Both the position numbers and the translations under genes were made by a program. Shown one piece after another: positions 36,368-46,991 of a stretch of DNA of 64,000 bases. Source of the stretch: Rhizoclosmatium globosum (taxonomy: Eukaryota; Chytridiomycota; Chytridiomycetes; Chytridiales; Chytriomycetaceae). The stretch lies in the NCBI GenBank assembly GCA_002104985.1, contig MCGO01000201.1, forward strand, positions 1 through 64,000, read 5' to 3'. The notes under the pieces were generated by a model. That model was not told where the DNA came from and did not search any database. It saw only the letters and a program-made list of their open reading frames with translations. The stretch's first letter is position 1; every line of letters starts with the position of its first letter.

Positions 36368-37471
36368 ATGGATTGTGTTTGCTCATCCACTTGCTCTTGC
36401 TGCATCAAGTCCGCCAACACAATCGATGGTCTCAAAGGCGAAATCGAAGTCTTGAATGCGCAGCTACGAACAGCGCTGGAGGAAATCAACCAGTTCCGAA
36501 AGCTTCTTGATATGGCACCGATCCAAACTCTCCAGGTTTCTTCCAGTTCAATAACGACTTATACCTTAAAAAGGCGAGAAACCGTTGGTCTCACAGCACT
36601 ACCACTGGAGATATTGAACCATATTGTTACTCTGATCGACAGCAAGTCCATCATGCCATTTTGCCAAGCTGTCCCACAGTTGAAGCACATTTCTCAAGCA
36701 ATATATGATGTCGGAAAAGCATTTAAAATGAAATTGAATATGATATGGCCCGAGTTTTGGTTCCCTGTCGAATGGATTGAAGATGATTTCTACAAATCCC
36801 GTTTTCGCCCTGGAAACCCCATACCTATTTCAGGAAAGAACCTCGTGTCCATCTCAAAACTGACACATCTATTGTCTCGATATGGAGGTGTCGCCAAAGT
36901 TCAGATGTCAACACTTGATTATCTCGAACATGTTATGCCATTACTTCCTAAAGTCGTGGACGTTTATATTCAAGCTGACAATGAGGGGTATTTAGGGTAT
37001 TGGAACAACGATGAGGATGAATACTCGAAAATGTTGGTACTTGTTCAACAAAGAGGTATTACCATACGCACAATGGATGTCCCCACCGACGATAACTATA
37101 ATCCTGAGGAGACATCGAAATTACTGCGGGAAGCGCGCGCACAAAATGTGAATCATTGGAGATGCACGTCGCTTGAGTCGTTTTCTTTCCGTGTGCTTCT
37201 CGAATTTCAAAATGTGGAGCGAATTGATTTCCAAGGGATAGATCCAATGATGGAGGCCGTTTACTTTGATGGGTTGGTGGATATGTTGCCACAATTGAAA
37301 AACCTGCGATACATTTCATTTGAGGACTGTGACGTAGATGGGACATCATTGCCAGCTCTTCGTCGCGGTTACGAACTTAAAAAGATTGGATGGGTAGAGT
37401 TTTGGGATAAAGGAGTATTCTTTGGATACCCAAGCCTTGTGTGGAAGAAAGGATCTTCTGCAAAGAATTAA
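36368..37471 (+). CDS. F-box-like family protein, paralogue B
   Basis: A single-exon 367-residue protein. A Cys-rich N-terminus (MDCVCSSTCSCC) leads into a short coiled coil (LKGEIEVLNAQLRTALEEI). The F-box-like block follows (LPLEILNHIVTLIDSKSIM, PQLKHISQAIYDVGK), then WPEFWFPVEW, LSRYGGVAKVQ, LLPKVVDVYI and the C-terminal IGWVEFWDKGVFFGYPSLVW. It is the closest relative of paralogue D at 41.2 kb; DNA identity between them is high along the whole length and continues into the 3' flank. The substrate-binding half has no recognisable LRR, WD40 or Kelch repeats. SCF adaptor function is inferred only. Confidence 0.85.
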   Translation: MDCVCSSTCSCCIKSANTIDGLKGEIEVLNAQLRTALEEINQFRKLLDMAPIQTLQVSSSSITTYTLKRRETVGLTALPLEILNHIVTLIDSKSIMPFCQAVPQLKHISQAIYDVGKAFKMKLNMIWPEFWFPVEWIEDDFYKSRFRPGNPIPISGKNLVSISKLTHLLSRYGGVAKVQMSTLDYLEHVMPLLPKVVDVYIQADNEGYLGYWNNDEDEYSKMLVLVQQRGITIRTMDVPTDDNYNPEETSKLLREARAQNVNHWRCTSLESFSFRVLLEFQNVERIDFQGIDPMMEAVYFDGLVDMLPQLKNLRYISFEDCDVDGTSLPALRRGYELKKIGWVEFWDKGVFFGYPSLVWKKGSSAKN

Positions 37472-37581
37472 GATAATAGATGAAACTAATACTGATTAAA
37501 TGCTAGTATTACAAATAAACTGTGAAGACGGTTGTGAAAGAACGAGAGAACGAAGATCCTCAGACTCTTATGATAGGCAAG

Positions 37582-37645
37582 TGTTTATTTCGCTACATAA
37601 TATCATAATAACTGGTAACAAATAAAATTATGGTTTAGACAGTGT
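37582..37645. repeat. 3' flank repeat, copy 2
   Basis: Second copy of the stretch at 35945-35998, reading ttatttcgctacataatatc and then aactggtaacaaataaaatt through gtttagacag. It lies just downstream of paralogue B in direct orientation. The two copies bracket paralogue B, as expected if that gene arrived by an ectopic duplication between them. Confidence 0.75.
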
Positions 37646-37681
37646 GGGTTAAATTATTAAACAGGTTATAGGCAGCTCCCT

Positions 37682-39925
37682 TCATCGGCCTAGTGTGCAG
37701 AAGGCTGCTAAAGGTATATTGTCCTCATCATCGTCCTCCATTTCCTCATCATTCTCTAATATACGCGCTTCCACTTGCTGGTCTTGCTGTTGCTTCACAC
37801 TCTGCTGCAAAACTTGGTCCTTTACATCGACAACACATGGCGCAACAAATGTTCGCCTCCTCTTCCCCAAATTTCCTTGATATTCTCGAACTCGACCCCA
37901 AGTCCAAGAGACGCGAGGCTGCCACTGATCTATGAGAGGATGCAGGATCTCGAGAACATTTGCAATATGAACCTGTTCACGAAGTGACCGTGGAAGGTGT
38001 GACCTATATTTCCTTTGCGTCAGGGAATCTGTCGTGAAGGTTTAGGTTATTTTAGATTTTAATCTTAATGAATATAAGCTTACAGAGTCGGTATTGGTCT
38101 TCTTCCATAAGCTGTTCATCGTTTTGGTGGCTGACGTTGCCCTTCATGGACAGAGAGAACCTCTTCAGACCGAGCTGCCGCTTCGAGGACGAGTCTTTCG
38201 GGGATGATTCAATCGATCGTGCTTGGTTCCGAGGCTGTATCAGGAGTTGTTTGAAGAGAGATAGTATTGGTCTGCTTGTTACTAATGGCGCCAGAGCCAA
38301 GCTCTTTGATGCTGTCAATGGGGCAAAGGTGAGAAGAGGGGACATTCGATCAGACATTCGGTTGGAAGCAGTGGAAGAAGTGACCATTTGCCTTTGCTTG
38401 TGAGTGTGCAATGCTGAGTTTCCGGAAATGATAATAGTGGATTCGTTTTCGGGTTTTCTGAAAACAAAAACAGAAAATGGAGATATAAATGATAAGACAC
38501 AACAGGTCTATTACTATTTATACTTGAAAAGATCCGGATAGCCCTGTACGATTTGTGTCATCATATTTCCAATAGGGACGATGCGAGATAGTCGGGAAGG
38601 GCGAATCAGGAGCTTTTGTTCAGACAATAAGTCTGAAGGTACAACATGGTTAGTACGTTGTTTGATTTAGAAGGGTACGCCATATTTTGTTCTTGCTCTT
38701 CACCGCTGAAGTGATTTCAAGCTGAACATCCTCGACACAGAGACTACTTACAAATCGAATGAACGCGACTGATATCTGACATGGCTTTATCCAATTGATT
38801 CGCAATGCATTCGATTGCTTCTTTACGCAGACTTAATGACAAATCGCCATTGTGTTCAGAGTCACTAGAAACCGGGAACGACGTATTCAAGCATGGAACG
38901 ACGCGTAAAGTATATTCGCATGTCTTATTGTCGTGTAATGAGTCTAATAAAGGTAATCGTCGCATAAAACGAAGCTCGAAGAAGAAGAAGCACTCACAAC
39001 CAGCATGAATATCAGCCAGTTCCTTATCCAGACTAGCAAGGCACATCTCGCTTTGATGGTTTTGTGATACTTGTTGATGGTCAATTTCCTGACTTGTCAC
39101 GCTCGAAGTTCCCAGAGTATTCAGAGGTTTAGTATCCTCGACAAGCGTGGAAATATCATCGGAATCGTCCTTAATGTTATCTGGAATCCTCGCCAACTCG
39201 GCTTGAAACCTTGGCACAACATTCAAGACTTCTTCCGAATCCGGGTTGAAAGAGAAAAGCGAACCATCGCTATTAATGCTACTACAGCTATTTGAAACTT
39301 GAGTTGCCTCAGAGGAGGCGTCTGACATGTCGGTGTCTTCTGAACTGATGCTATCCATTGAGCTAGACTCCCCTTCAACACCCCACTCCACATTCTGAGC
39401 CAAAAACCCATCATTGTTAATTTTCTGATCTTGAATTGGCGGTTCGAGAATCATAGGATCGGGGCCAGGCCACCCAGGCGTCACGACCGGCCCGCCATTT
39501 GAATCAGAGGTCTGGGTACGAGGAATCACATCCGCATTCGGGAGTAGAGTCCAGGTCGTATATCCAGACAAGTTTGTGGGACCAGCGATCCAAGTTTGAG
39601 TGATCAGCCCGCACGAGTCGCGTTTAATGTTGTTTGTCAGTTCGGAGTTGTTGCAGACGGTTGTGCGCGTTGAATCCTGTTTGCGGAAGCGGAAGCGCAA
39701 AGTGCGGAAGAAGGCGAGAAAGCGGAGGCGCAGTCGGCCTGGGATGCGGGTTGTTGTTGTTGTTGTTGAATTGTTTCGAGTTCGGGACTTGCACGTCCGT
39801 TGTTTGTATCGATGGCGCGTGTAAGAGAATGCTGCGTCTGAAGTCGTTGTTGATGTTGCTGGCGTGGCAGGGGCTGCTGCTCTGGTGGTTGAGGATCTGG
39901 ATGGGACGCGGCGTTTGAATGTCAT
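37682..39925 (-). CDS. Multi-exon protein of unknown function
   Basis: I do not recognise this gene. Starting at 39925 (MTFKRRVPSRSS), five exons join with matching phases. A 54 bp intron near 38945-38998 gives HAGYSLHDNKTC. One of about 120 bp gives HSIYLLSEQKLLIRPSRLSR. One near 38450-38525 gives PDLFKKPENES. One near 38035-38082 gives DQYRLYSLTQRKYRS. The protein starts with Thr/Ala-rich and very basic stretches (RLRLRFLAFFRTLRFRFRKQ), has an acidic Ser-rich middle, a basic segment RKYRSHLPRSLREQVHIANV, and an acidic tail (NDEEMEDDDEDN). This looks like a nuclear, largely disordered protein, but that is inference. It diverges from paralogue C across about 130 bp of shared promoter space. 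Confidence 0.65.
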
Positions 39926-40057
39926 CAATTTGATGTGATGTTTTTCAAATTGTAATACAAACTTGATGTGAATACATCTCATTTCTCAATCACTAATTCT
40001 GCTCTAAATTTGGCAATCTGTGTTCTTACAAGGGAATGCCTTCTGGAACAGATTCTA

Positions 40058-41095
40058 ATGGACTCTCCTTCACAAAACCAAACTAATAATTACACGGCAG
40101 AGGAATTAGAATCCTCCAATCTAACGGACATTAAACTTCAATTACGATGGGCGCTGGATGAGATCAATGAATATCGACGATTACTTTCACTTCCAACTTT
40201 GACAAAGAAAGACATTCCTCGTTGGACCAACCAAATACTTTCACAAACAGCTCCTTCCCACTGTAATGAACGGTTAAGTATCATGAGCCTGCCATTAGAA
40301 GTCTTGGATTTGATCATTGGTCTGCTTGATGTGGCGAAAGACATCATTTCATTCTGCCATGCGATTCCAGTCTTCAAACACATATCAAAATCAATTTATG
40401 ACGTTGGAATCGCCTTCAATTTGCGTCCTAAAGATATTTGGCCAACCATTGTCTTTCCACGAGGCATGTGGCTTCCAAAACCTATTCCTCTTCACACTGT
40501 CGTCTGCATTTCAAAGCTTGTACGGCTTCTAAACAAGTACAACGGTGCAGCAAAAATAATGATGCACTCAATTGAATATATTGATTCTATTCATACCTTA
40601 TTACCCAGTACTGTTGACTTGTACGTTCCTCAAGGAGGAAGAAGGACGTATGCAGGACAAGACTCATATCCAGCGATTCTGCGAAATTTAGATGTCCGTA
40701 AAATACATGTTCGAAGTCTTGATATTCCATGCGATTTCAGAGCTGAACATGTGACATCCGCATTATCAAATCGTAAAATATCTGTACTCCGCTGCTTTGA
40801 TTTTGGTGATTTTCCCCTCTCTGTTCTCCCTAACCATCCATCTGTCACAGAAATACAGTTTGAAGTGGGATTTCATAGACCACGTCGTGCAATCGAAGAG
40901 TTGTTGAGGGTTTTACCCAAAACTCGAATTGAGTCGGTATGTTTTGAGGATGTGCATCATCAGCCGGAGGATGCATTGATTGAGTTTCAAGGCGCTCAAG
41001 AGTTGGAACAGATAGGATGGATATGGATAGGACGTATTGGACCGTTTCAAGGGAAGCCTTGTGTGCAATGGCGTAAGAAGAAGCACATACTTTGA
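40058..41095 (+). CDS. F-box-like family protein, paralogue C
   Basis: Single exon. The first ATG of the open frame is upstream, but MDSPSQNQTNN at 40058 gives an N-terminus like the other paralogues. A short coiled coil (LQLRWALDEINEYRRLL) is followed by the F-box-like block (LPLEVLDLIIGLLDVAKD, HISKSIYDVG) and the family motifs (LLNKYNGAAKIMMHSIEYID, LLPSTVDLYV). The C-terminus IGWIWIGRIGPFQGKPCVQW matches the family end motif. It is more diverged than B and D. Confidence 0.82.
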   Translation: MDSPSQNQTNNYTAEELESSNLTDIKLQLRWALDEINEYRRLLSLPTLTKKDIPRWTNQILSQTAPSHCNERLSIMSLPLEVLDLIIGLLDVAKDIISFCHAIPVFKHISKSIYDVGIAFNLRPKDIWPTIVFPRGMWLPKPIPLHTVVCISKLVRLLNKYNGAAKIMMHSIEYIDSIHTLLPSTVDLYVPQGGRRTYAGQDSYPAILRNLDVRKIHVRSLDIPCDFRAEHVTSALSNRKISVLRCFDFGDFPLSVLPNHPSVTEIQFEVGFHRPRRAIEELLRVLPKTRIESVCFEDVHHQPEDALIEFQGAQELEQIGWIWIGRIGPFQGKPCVQWRKKKHIL

Positions 41096-41389
41096 GACGC
41101 AAAGATTAGAATGCCAGTCTTTTTTTCTTTTTTATTTGTCCATTATAAAATGGAGGCACCCCATTTATTTCTGCCTTAAATCTTCCTTTGAAAATTCGGA
41201 AATGAGCGATGTGTGTCCATCCACTGCATCAATGCCGCCAACATAATCGATGGTCTCAAAGATGAAAACGAAGTCCTCAATTTGCAGCTACGAGCTGCAT
41301 TGGAGGAGGTCAACCAGTTCCGAAAACATCTCAATATAGCACCAATTAAAATAATCCAAGTGTCTTCCGGCCCTTCAAAGACTAACATC

Positions 41390-42259
41390 ATGCTGACAAC
41401 ACTACCACCGGAGATATTGAACCATATAGTTACCTTTATAGACAGCAAGTCCATCATGCCATTTTGCCAAGCTGTCACACAGTTGAAGCACATTTCTCAA
41501 GCAATCTATGATGTCGGAAAAGCATTCAAAATGAAATTGACCATGATTTGGCCCGAGTTTTGGTTCCCTGTTGATTGGATTGAAGACGATTTCTACCAGT
41601 CTCGCTATCGCCCTGGAGATCCCACACCCATTTTAGGCAAGAATGTTGCTCTATTGTCTCGATATGGCGGCGTTGCTAAAATTCAGGTGTCAACACTTGA
41701 CTATGTGGAACATGTCTTGCCTTTGCTTCCCAAAGTTGTTGACGTCTATATTCAAGCTGACGATGACGGTTACTTTGGTTATTGGACCAAGGATGAGGAT
41801 GAACCTGAATATTCAAAAAAGGTGGTGCTTGTTCAACAAAGAGGTATTACCATACGCACGATGGATTTACCCATTGGTGATCAGCATAAACCTGAGGAGA
41901 CTACGAAATTATTGCGAGAAGCACAGGCGCAGAATGTGAATCATTGGAGATGCACGTCACTGAAGTCATTTTCAGTTCGAGCGCTACTGGAATTTCAAAA
42001 TGTGAAACGGGTCGATTTCCAAGGGATAGATCCAATGATGGAGGCTGTTTACTTTGATGGGTTGGTGGACCTGTTGCCACAGTTGAAAAACCTTCGACAC
42101 ATCTCATTTGAAGACTCTGACTCTCATGGAAACTCATTGTCAGCTTTTCGACGTAGCTCAGAATTGAAAAAGATTGGGTGGCTGGAACATTGTGACAAAG
42201 GAGTATTCTTTGGGAACCCAAGCCTTATTTGGACGAAGGAATCCGTAACAAAGAAATAA
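41390..42259 (+). CDS. F-box-like family protein, paralogue D (damaged 5' end)
   Basis: From MLTTLPPEILNHIVTFIDSK at 41390 the protein is a close copy of paralogue B through GVFFGNPSLIW, and is uninterrupted. The homologous start codon is at 41202, but relative to B about ten bases are missing after it. Translation from 41202 therefore stops after 14 codons, and the coiled-coil region (41213-41389) is left open but without an in-frame ATG. Either translation starts at 41390 and the coiled coil is lost, or the gene is decaying, or a non-AUG start is used. The break is too large to be a one-base consensus error. Confidence 0.65.
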   Translation: MLTTLPPEILNHIVTFIDSKSIMPFCQAVTQLKHISQAIYDVGKAFKMKLTMIWPEFWFPVDWIEDDFYQSRYRPGDPTPILGKNVALLSRYGGVAKIQVSTLDYVEHVLPLLPKVVDVYIQADDDGYFGYWTKDEDEPEYSKKVVLVQQRGITIRTMDLPIGDQHKPEETTKLLREAQAQNVNHWRCTSLKSFSVRALLEFQNVKRVDFQGIDPMMEAVYFDGLVDLLPQLKNLRHISFEDSDSHGNSLSAFRRSSELKKIGWLEHCDKGVFFGNPSLIWTKESVTKK

Positions 42260-42352
42260 AATGAGAATATGGGCTAATACTGAATTGATTTATTGGGCAG
42301 CACTGCAAATAGACTGAAAGTGAAAAATAAAAGAGCTCCATCTTTGAAATTC

Positions 42353-42994
<642 letters not shown>

Positions 42995-43159
42995 TTTAAG
43001 ATAGTTTTTCAAAACAAATCAAAGTACAAGGGAAGAAGTGAATTGAAACAACAGACTCATCCACACAGAAATTGAAGAGAAGGAAAAAACAAACAGGAAG
43101 AGTAAGTCGATATATTACGTTAGAGAAAAAGACGGAAGAATAGCTATTTTTAGAGACAA

Positions 43160-44194
43160 TCAGAACAACTTGCCCTTTTGCGTCCGTGTCCACACGATAG
43201 TCGTATGGCCATAGATGGGCCCATGCTCCAATTCGGATGATTTCCACCCCAGCTTTTCCAGCTGTTCCTCATCCTGAAATCCTTGAAGCTTATCCAACCA
43301 TGTTTCCTTCGGTTCACCTATTTCAAACGACAGACGTTCCAAATGAGATATCTTGCTCAGCACTTGCATGAGCTTATCAAACGACTCCTTGTCATCATTG
43401 TCGTCAATGTCGAATTCTATCTGTCTCAAATGAACGCATTCCTGTAGAACTTCAGTCGGAACCCATTCCACACCGAAGCATCTCAAGAAAGGTGCTTTGA
43501 ATTCTTTCCAAAGTGTTCTTGTGCTTTCTGCCCCAAATCTCCAAGGAGTGTCGAGCTGTCGAAAACGAATTCCTTGCTCTGCTAACAGTTCCAGGACTTT
43601 AAAATATGGATCGACACCCATATAGCCGCAATACATGTTACTTGCAGCTTCTCCGCCGATATATACTTCCAACGATCTCGGGAGGTGAGGCAACAGAGCC
43701 TCCGTGTATTCAAGCGAATGAGCCTGAAACTTCACGACACCGCCATAGATCGAGATTAGTCGCATTAATTCTCCGACGTTTTCAAGTTGTTCTGGGGACA
43801 GGGTAATAGGCGCTCCAGGAAGAAGAAGGTCTGGTTGATCGGAATACGAGTGCCACTCTACAGGGAGCCAGAAAGTGGGCCAGATTCGATTAAGTGACAG
43901 GCTAAGAGAGGTTCCAACTTTGTACATGATGTAGGATATATGTTTCAAGGCGGGGATAGCGTGGCATACAGACACGAGTGTCTTGGCGTCCAAGAACGGT
44001 ATGATTTGATCGAGGATCTCCAGAGGAATGTTTTGGATATAATATACAGCTATTGATTCTTCGGTGACAGGCGTTGTTGATTCTGGACAGCTTCCAGTTT
44101 GAGAATGATTCACCAATGCTTTGAAGGTCTCGTGGCGTTCCGTATCGCGCAAAGCGACATCCATGACAGAAAGCGATGGCATGGATTGTGGCAT
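43160..44194 (-). CDS. F-box-like family protein, paralogue E
   Basis: Single exon of 344 residues starting at 44194 (MPQSMPSLSVMDV). It carries the family blocks IPLEILDQIIPFLDAKTLVS, LKHISYIMYKVG, WPTFWLPVEW, ISIYGGVVKFQAHSLEYTEA, LPRSLEVYIGG, and the end motif GPIYGHTTIVW. The N-terminus lacks the coiled coil seen in B. Its C-terminal motif is what shows that paralogue A is frameshifted. Confidence 0.85.
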   Translation of the reverse strand: MPQSMPSLSVMDVALRDTERHETFKALVNHSQTGSCPESTTPVTEESIAVYYIQNIPLEILDQIIPFLDAKTLVSVCHAIPALKHISYIMYKVGTSLSLSLNRIWPTFWLPVEWHSYSDQPDLLLPGAPITLSPEQLENVGELMRLISIYGGVVKFQAHSLEYTEALLPHLPRSLEVYIGGEAASNMYCGYMGVDPYFKVLELLAEQGIRFRQLDTPWRFGAESTRTLWKEFKAPFLRCFGVEWVPTEVLQECVHLRQIEFDIDDNDDKESFDKLMQVLSKISHLERLSFEIGEPKETWLDKLQGFQDEEQLEKLGWKSSELEHGPIYGHTTIVWTRTQKGKLF

Positions 44195-44846
44195 CTTTTT
44201 GATTCTTTAAATGGCAGTTGAAGTGCTTGGACAAAGGCTGCAAAGTGGGGCAGTGGCACGACGTTCAATTCAAGTGACAACAAATTCTGATCGCTTCCAC
44301 GTCGATCCATCTAATCCATCAATCCATGCAAAAATAGTGTAGTATTTGATAGAATCTGTTGTGAAATCAGTTTGGGGCAGTGATCAACCCATTGAATGTA
44401 AATCCCAAACAAACATGCCTGTCTAGTTGGCAATAATGCATGATCAGACATTTGTTCGTTCATATTGAAGTTGTATTTTTGGTGCACGTGTCAGATATTA
44501 TCAGATTCCAAAATCGAAAGATGTTTTCATACAAGGGACTCATATTAATCGTGTAGATAGGTCGAAAGACGAACAAAGCGAGCTTTTTGGACGCGAAGGA
44601 ACTTTGTTTTTCTTTTAGAGAAGACGAGTGGAAATCTGCTTATTGTTTCGTGAAATTCTGATTGTGCAAGTTCCCCTTCCCTTTCCCTTCCTCCTTTCTT
44701 CCCCCCTCATACGTCTCCCTTTCTTCTTGAGTCTTCTTGCATATTATTTTATCTCGTGATTGGCTCACTTCTAAACCACCATTTCGTTCAACTTGTTTCT
44801 AACTCGCGTTCATTTCGACAGACCGATCCACTTAATAACAAAAAAG
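44195..44846. other. Intergenic region, divergent promoters
   Basis: About 650 bp between two divergently transcribed genes. I see no open frame with family support, no RNA gene and no tandem repeat, only a pyrimidine-rich stretch near 44660-44740 that probably belongs to the promoter of the gene at 44847. Confidence 0.5.
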
Positions 44847-45641
44847 ATGTTACGCACTCTGGCCGTTATGCAAGACTACGACTCGACTTATCGTTCAAAC
44901 TTGGCCTTCGGTCTTAGTTGTGATGCTGATGTGTCTGAGGCGCGTTCTGGGTCAGTCGACTGTCACTTTAGGTGCACGTTCCTGAAAATTAATACTTACG
45001 CCCATAGAGTCAGCTTCTTTGGCAAGTTCATGGCGTTCGTTGGACTGAAAAAACCAACTCCATCCAGAAGTAAGAGATTGGGTCTTTCCGTGTCATTGTA
45101 CGTCACCTTGCTTGTAAAAATTGTATCACAAAGTCTGATTATGATATTACCGCGTTTTTACAGCTGTGCCGAAGCAGTGAAGAGTGATGTGGAAAACAAG
45201 AAGCCACAACAATCTCCAACCAAAGTCAAGGGCCGGCCATTGGAACTCCTAGAACAGTACTGTGACTTAATGTACGGTCGTGAAATGGGAACCCTTCGCC
45301 CCGGCTCAAACAGGGAAAAAGCACTCGATGAGTTCGAGCTCAAGCACTTTGGTGGATCCAAGCTGTCCAAGGCCCAAACTCTCCGTGGACTGGAACGATG
45401 GAGAGCTCGCGAAGACTTGAGTGTCACATCGGATGTGTACTTTAGCGCCTTGGAAGATGTTCAGCGCAGATCGTATTCCGTTCGTTGGGGTCCTGCGGAC
45501 TTCAACGCGATTGAATACGAGATGGGTTGGACGGAGCCAAGGTTTCGCGCTTTCTTGGAAAGAAAGTTCCTTGATGCGGCAAGGGAGAAGGCGATGAAGG
45601 AAGCCAGGGAACGAGGTGATATATTTTCAGTCATCGTATAG
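44847..45641 (+). CDS. Orphan family protein, copy 1
   Basis: I do not recognise this family. Three exons are likely: about 44847-44950 (MLRTLAVMQDYDSTYRSN), about 45006-45069 and about 45177-45641; the middle joins are approximate. The last exon has two conserved blocks: LLEQYCDLMYGREMGTLRPG with FGGSKLSKAQTLRGLERWR, and RSYSVRWGPADFNAIEYEMG with TEPRFRAFLERKFLDAA. The end is charged and helical (REKAMKEARERGDIFSVIV). No signal peptide, membrane segment or catalytic motif is evident. A second copy lies at 50051, with decayed copies at 45930, 46345 and 56436. Confidence 0.6.
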   Translation: MLRTLAVMQDYDSTYRSNLAFGLSCDADVSEARSGSVDCHFRCTFLKINTYAHRVSFFGKFMAFVGLKKPTPSRSKRLGLSVSLYVTLLVKIVSQSLIMILPRFYSCAEAVKSDVENKKPQQSPTKVKGRPLELLEQYCDLMYGREMGTLRPGSNREKALDEFELKHFGGSKLSKAQTLRGLERWRAREDLSVTSDVYFSALEDVQRRSYSVRWGPADFNAIEYEMGWTEPRFRAFLERKFLDAAREKAMKEARERGDIFSVIV

Positions 45642-45929
45642 GATTTTAAACTGATTGAGATTTTACATATTTATTCACAGGCAGCAGTCAGGAAGGGCCG
45701 TCCTGTTGATTATTCAGGCTTTTTTTTTCTACTTAATTTTCTTCTTTTCTCATAAAGTAAATACCGGTGTTGTTGATTGTTAAAACATACTACTTTAGTT
45801 CTGACGCTTAATACAATGTTTATCGGGGAAGTTAGAGACCCCTGTGAAATTACAGACTCAAGAAAGCCACGAACTAGCAGGCACGGCTTCTCATCATTGG
45901 TACCAAAATCAAAAGTGAAACTTCTTCAC

Positions 45930-46173
45930 ATGTTTAATTCTCGTGCAAGATTGAAGATCTGTGAAGATGTTATGTCAAGGTCAACCAAGGATTCATCGCA
46001 GATCGTATTCTGTTCGTTGGAGCAATACGGACTTCAACGCAATTGAATACGAGATGGATTGGACGGAGCCAAGGTTTCGCGCATTCTTGGAAAGAAAGCT
46101 GCTTGATGCGGCCAAGGAGAAGGCGATCAAGGAAGCCAGGGAACGAGGCGACATATTTTCAATAATCATATAG
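45930..46173 (+). pseudogene. Orphan family, internally deleted copy
   Basis: It begins with the same MFNSRARL start as the copy at 50051, then jumps directly to the C-terminal block of copy 1 (RRSYSVRWSNTDFNAIEYEM through GDIFSIII). The two halves are in different frames, and the junction falls in a shared ttgaagat/gaagatgtt stretch. About 85 bp of 3' flank is also shared with copy 1 (compare 45640-45720 with 46172-46258). It is a duplicate that lost its middle, not a working gene. Confidence 0.75.
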
Positions 46174-46344
46174 GATTTAAACTGATCGAGATTTTACATT
46201 TTATTCACATGCAATTGAATACTCAAGAAAGGCCATTCTATTGATTATTTTGGCTCAAAACAAAGAGGGTTCATGAAAGTAACAGCGATATAAACGGGTG
46301 CTGCAATTATTATTCACGATAATTCATTCTAAATCGTATCTGGT

Positions 46345-46440
46345 TGTTAGAGTCCTGCGTGCTTTAACGCAATGGAATACAATAAGTAAAATGAAACCGA
46401 GGTTTTGTTTGATATGGCAAAGGGAAACGCATTGATGCTG
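46345..46440 (+). pseudogene. Orphan family, decayed C-terminal remnant
   Basis: The stretch from gtcctgcgtgctttaacgca through ggcaaagggaaacgcattga matches the FNAIEYEM...AREKAMK coding part of copy 1 with several substitutions and deletions. It has no open frame. Confidence 0.5.
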
Positions 46441-46991
46441 AGTCTTAATAAACGTAGGAGATCATCTTGAGAACTTAAAATTCGGATTAAACTTACAAAC
46501 GGTACACGTTGTTTGGTAGATATTATTCCAACGAGTTAGTCCGTGTTTAACATTGTGAATTTAAGGAACAAGGCTCCTGACAACACCAAATTTTGAACAT
46601 TGAAAGAGATTCATTCTTTTTTTTGAATGAAATTTACTGACTTACGTTTTCTATTAATAGTGGTTGTAAATCCAAAACAAACAGATCCCAAAACCACAAG
46701 ATCACAGATTCTTCACATTTTTTGTTGTTTCTCATCATTTTCTCATTAATTACAAAGTTCGTTTTAGATACTAATTTACATTGTGAAGTCTTACACGTAT
46801 TATTTTATGATGCAGAACAGTTCCTCCACACTTGATTATTCAAAAACCGCAGTACCGTATTCACTGCATTTTCCTGGACAAGAAATTAAATATCTTCCTG
46901 TCTTAATCCGACAAAAATAATCCCTTAAATATGTAATCCGACTTTTTTATTATTTGTTTTGACGTTTTCCGCCAAACCAACAAACGTCAAA
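46441..46991. other. AT-rich spacer upstream of transposase-like gene
   Basis: About 550 bp of AT-rich sequence with no gene that I can support. Two direct copies of taatccgac lie at 46904-46912 and 46934-46942, close to the transposase-like gene start. Confidence 0.5.
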
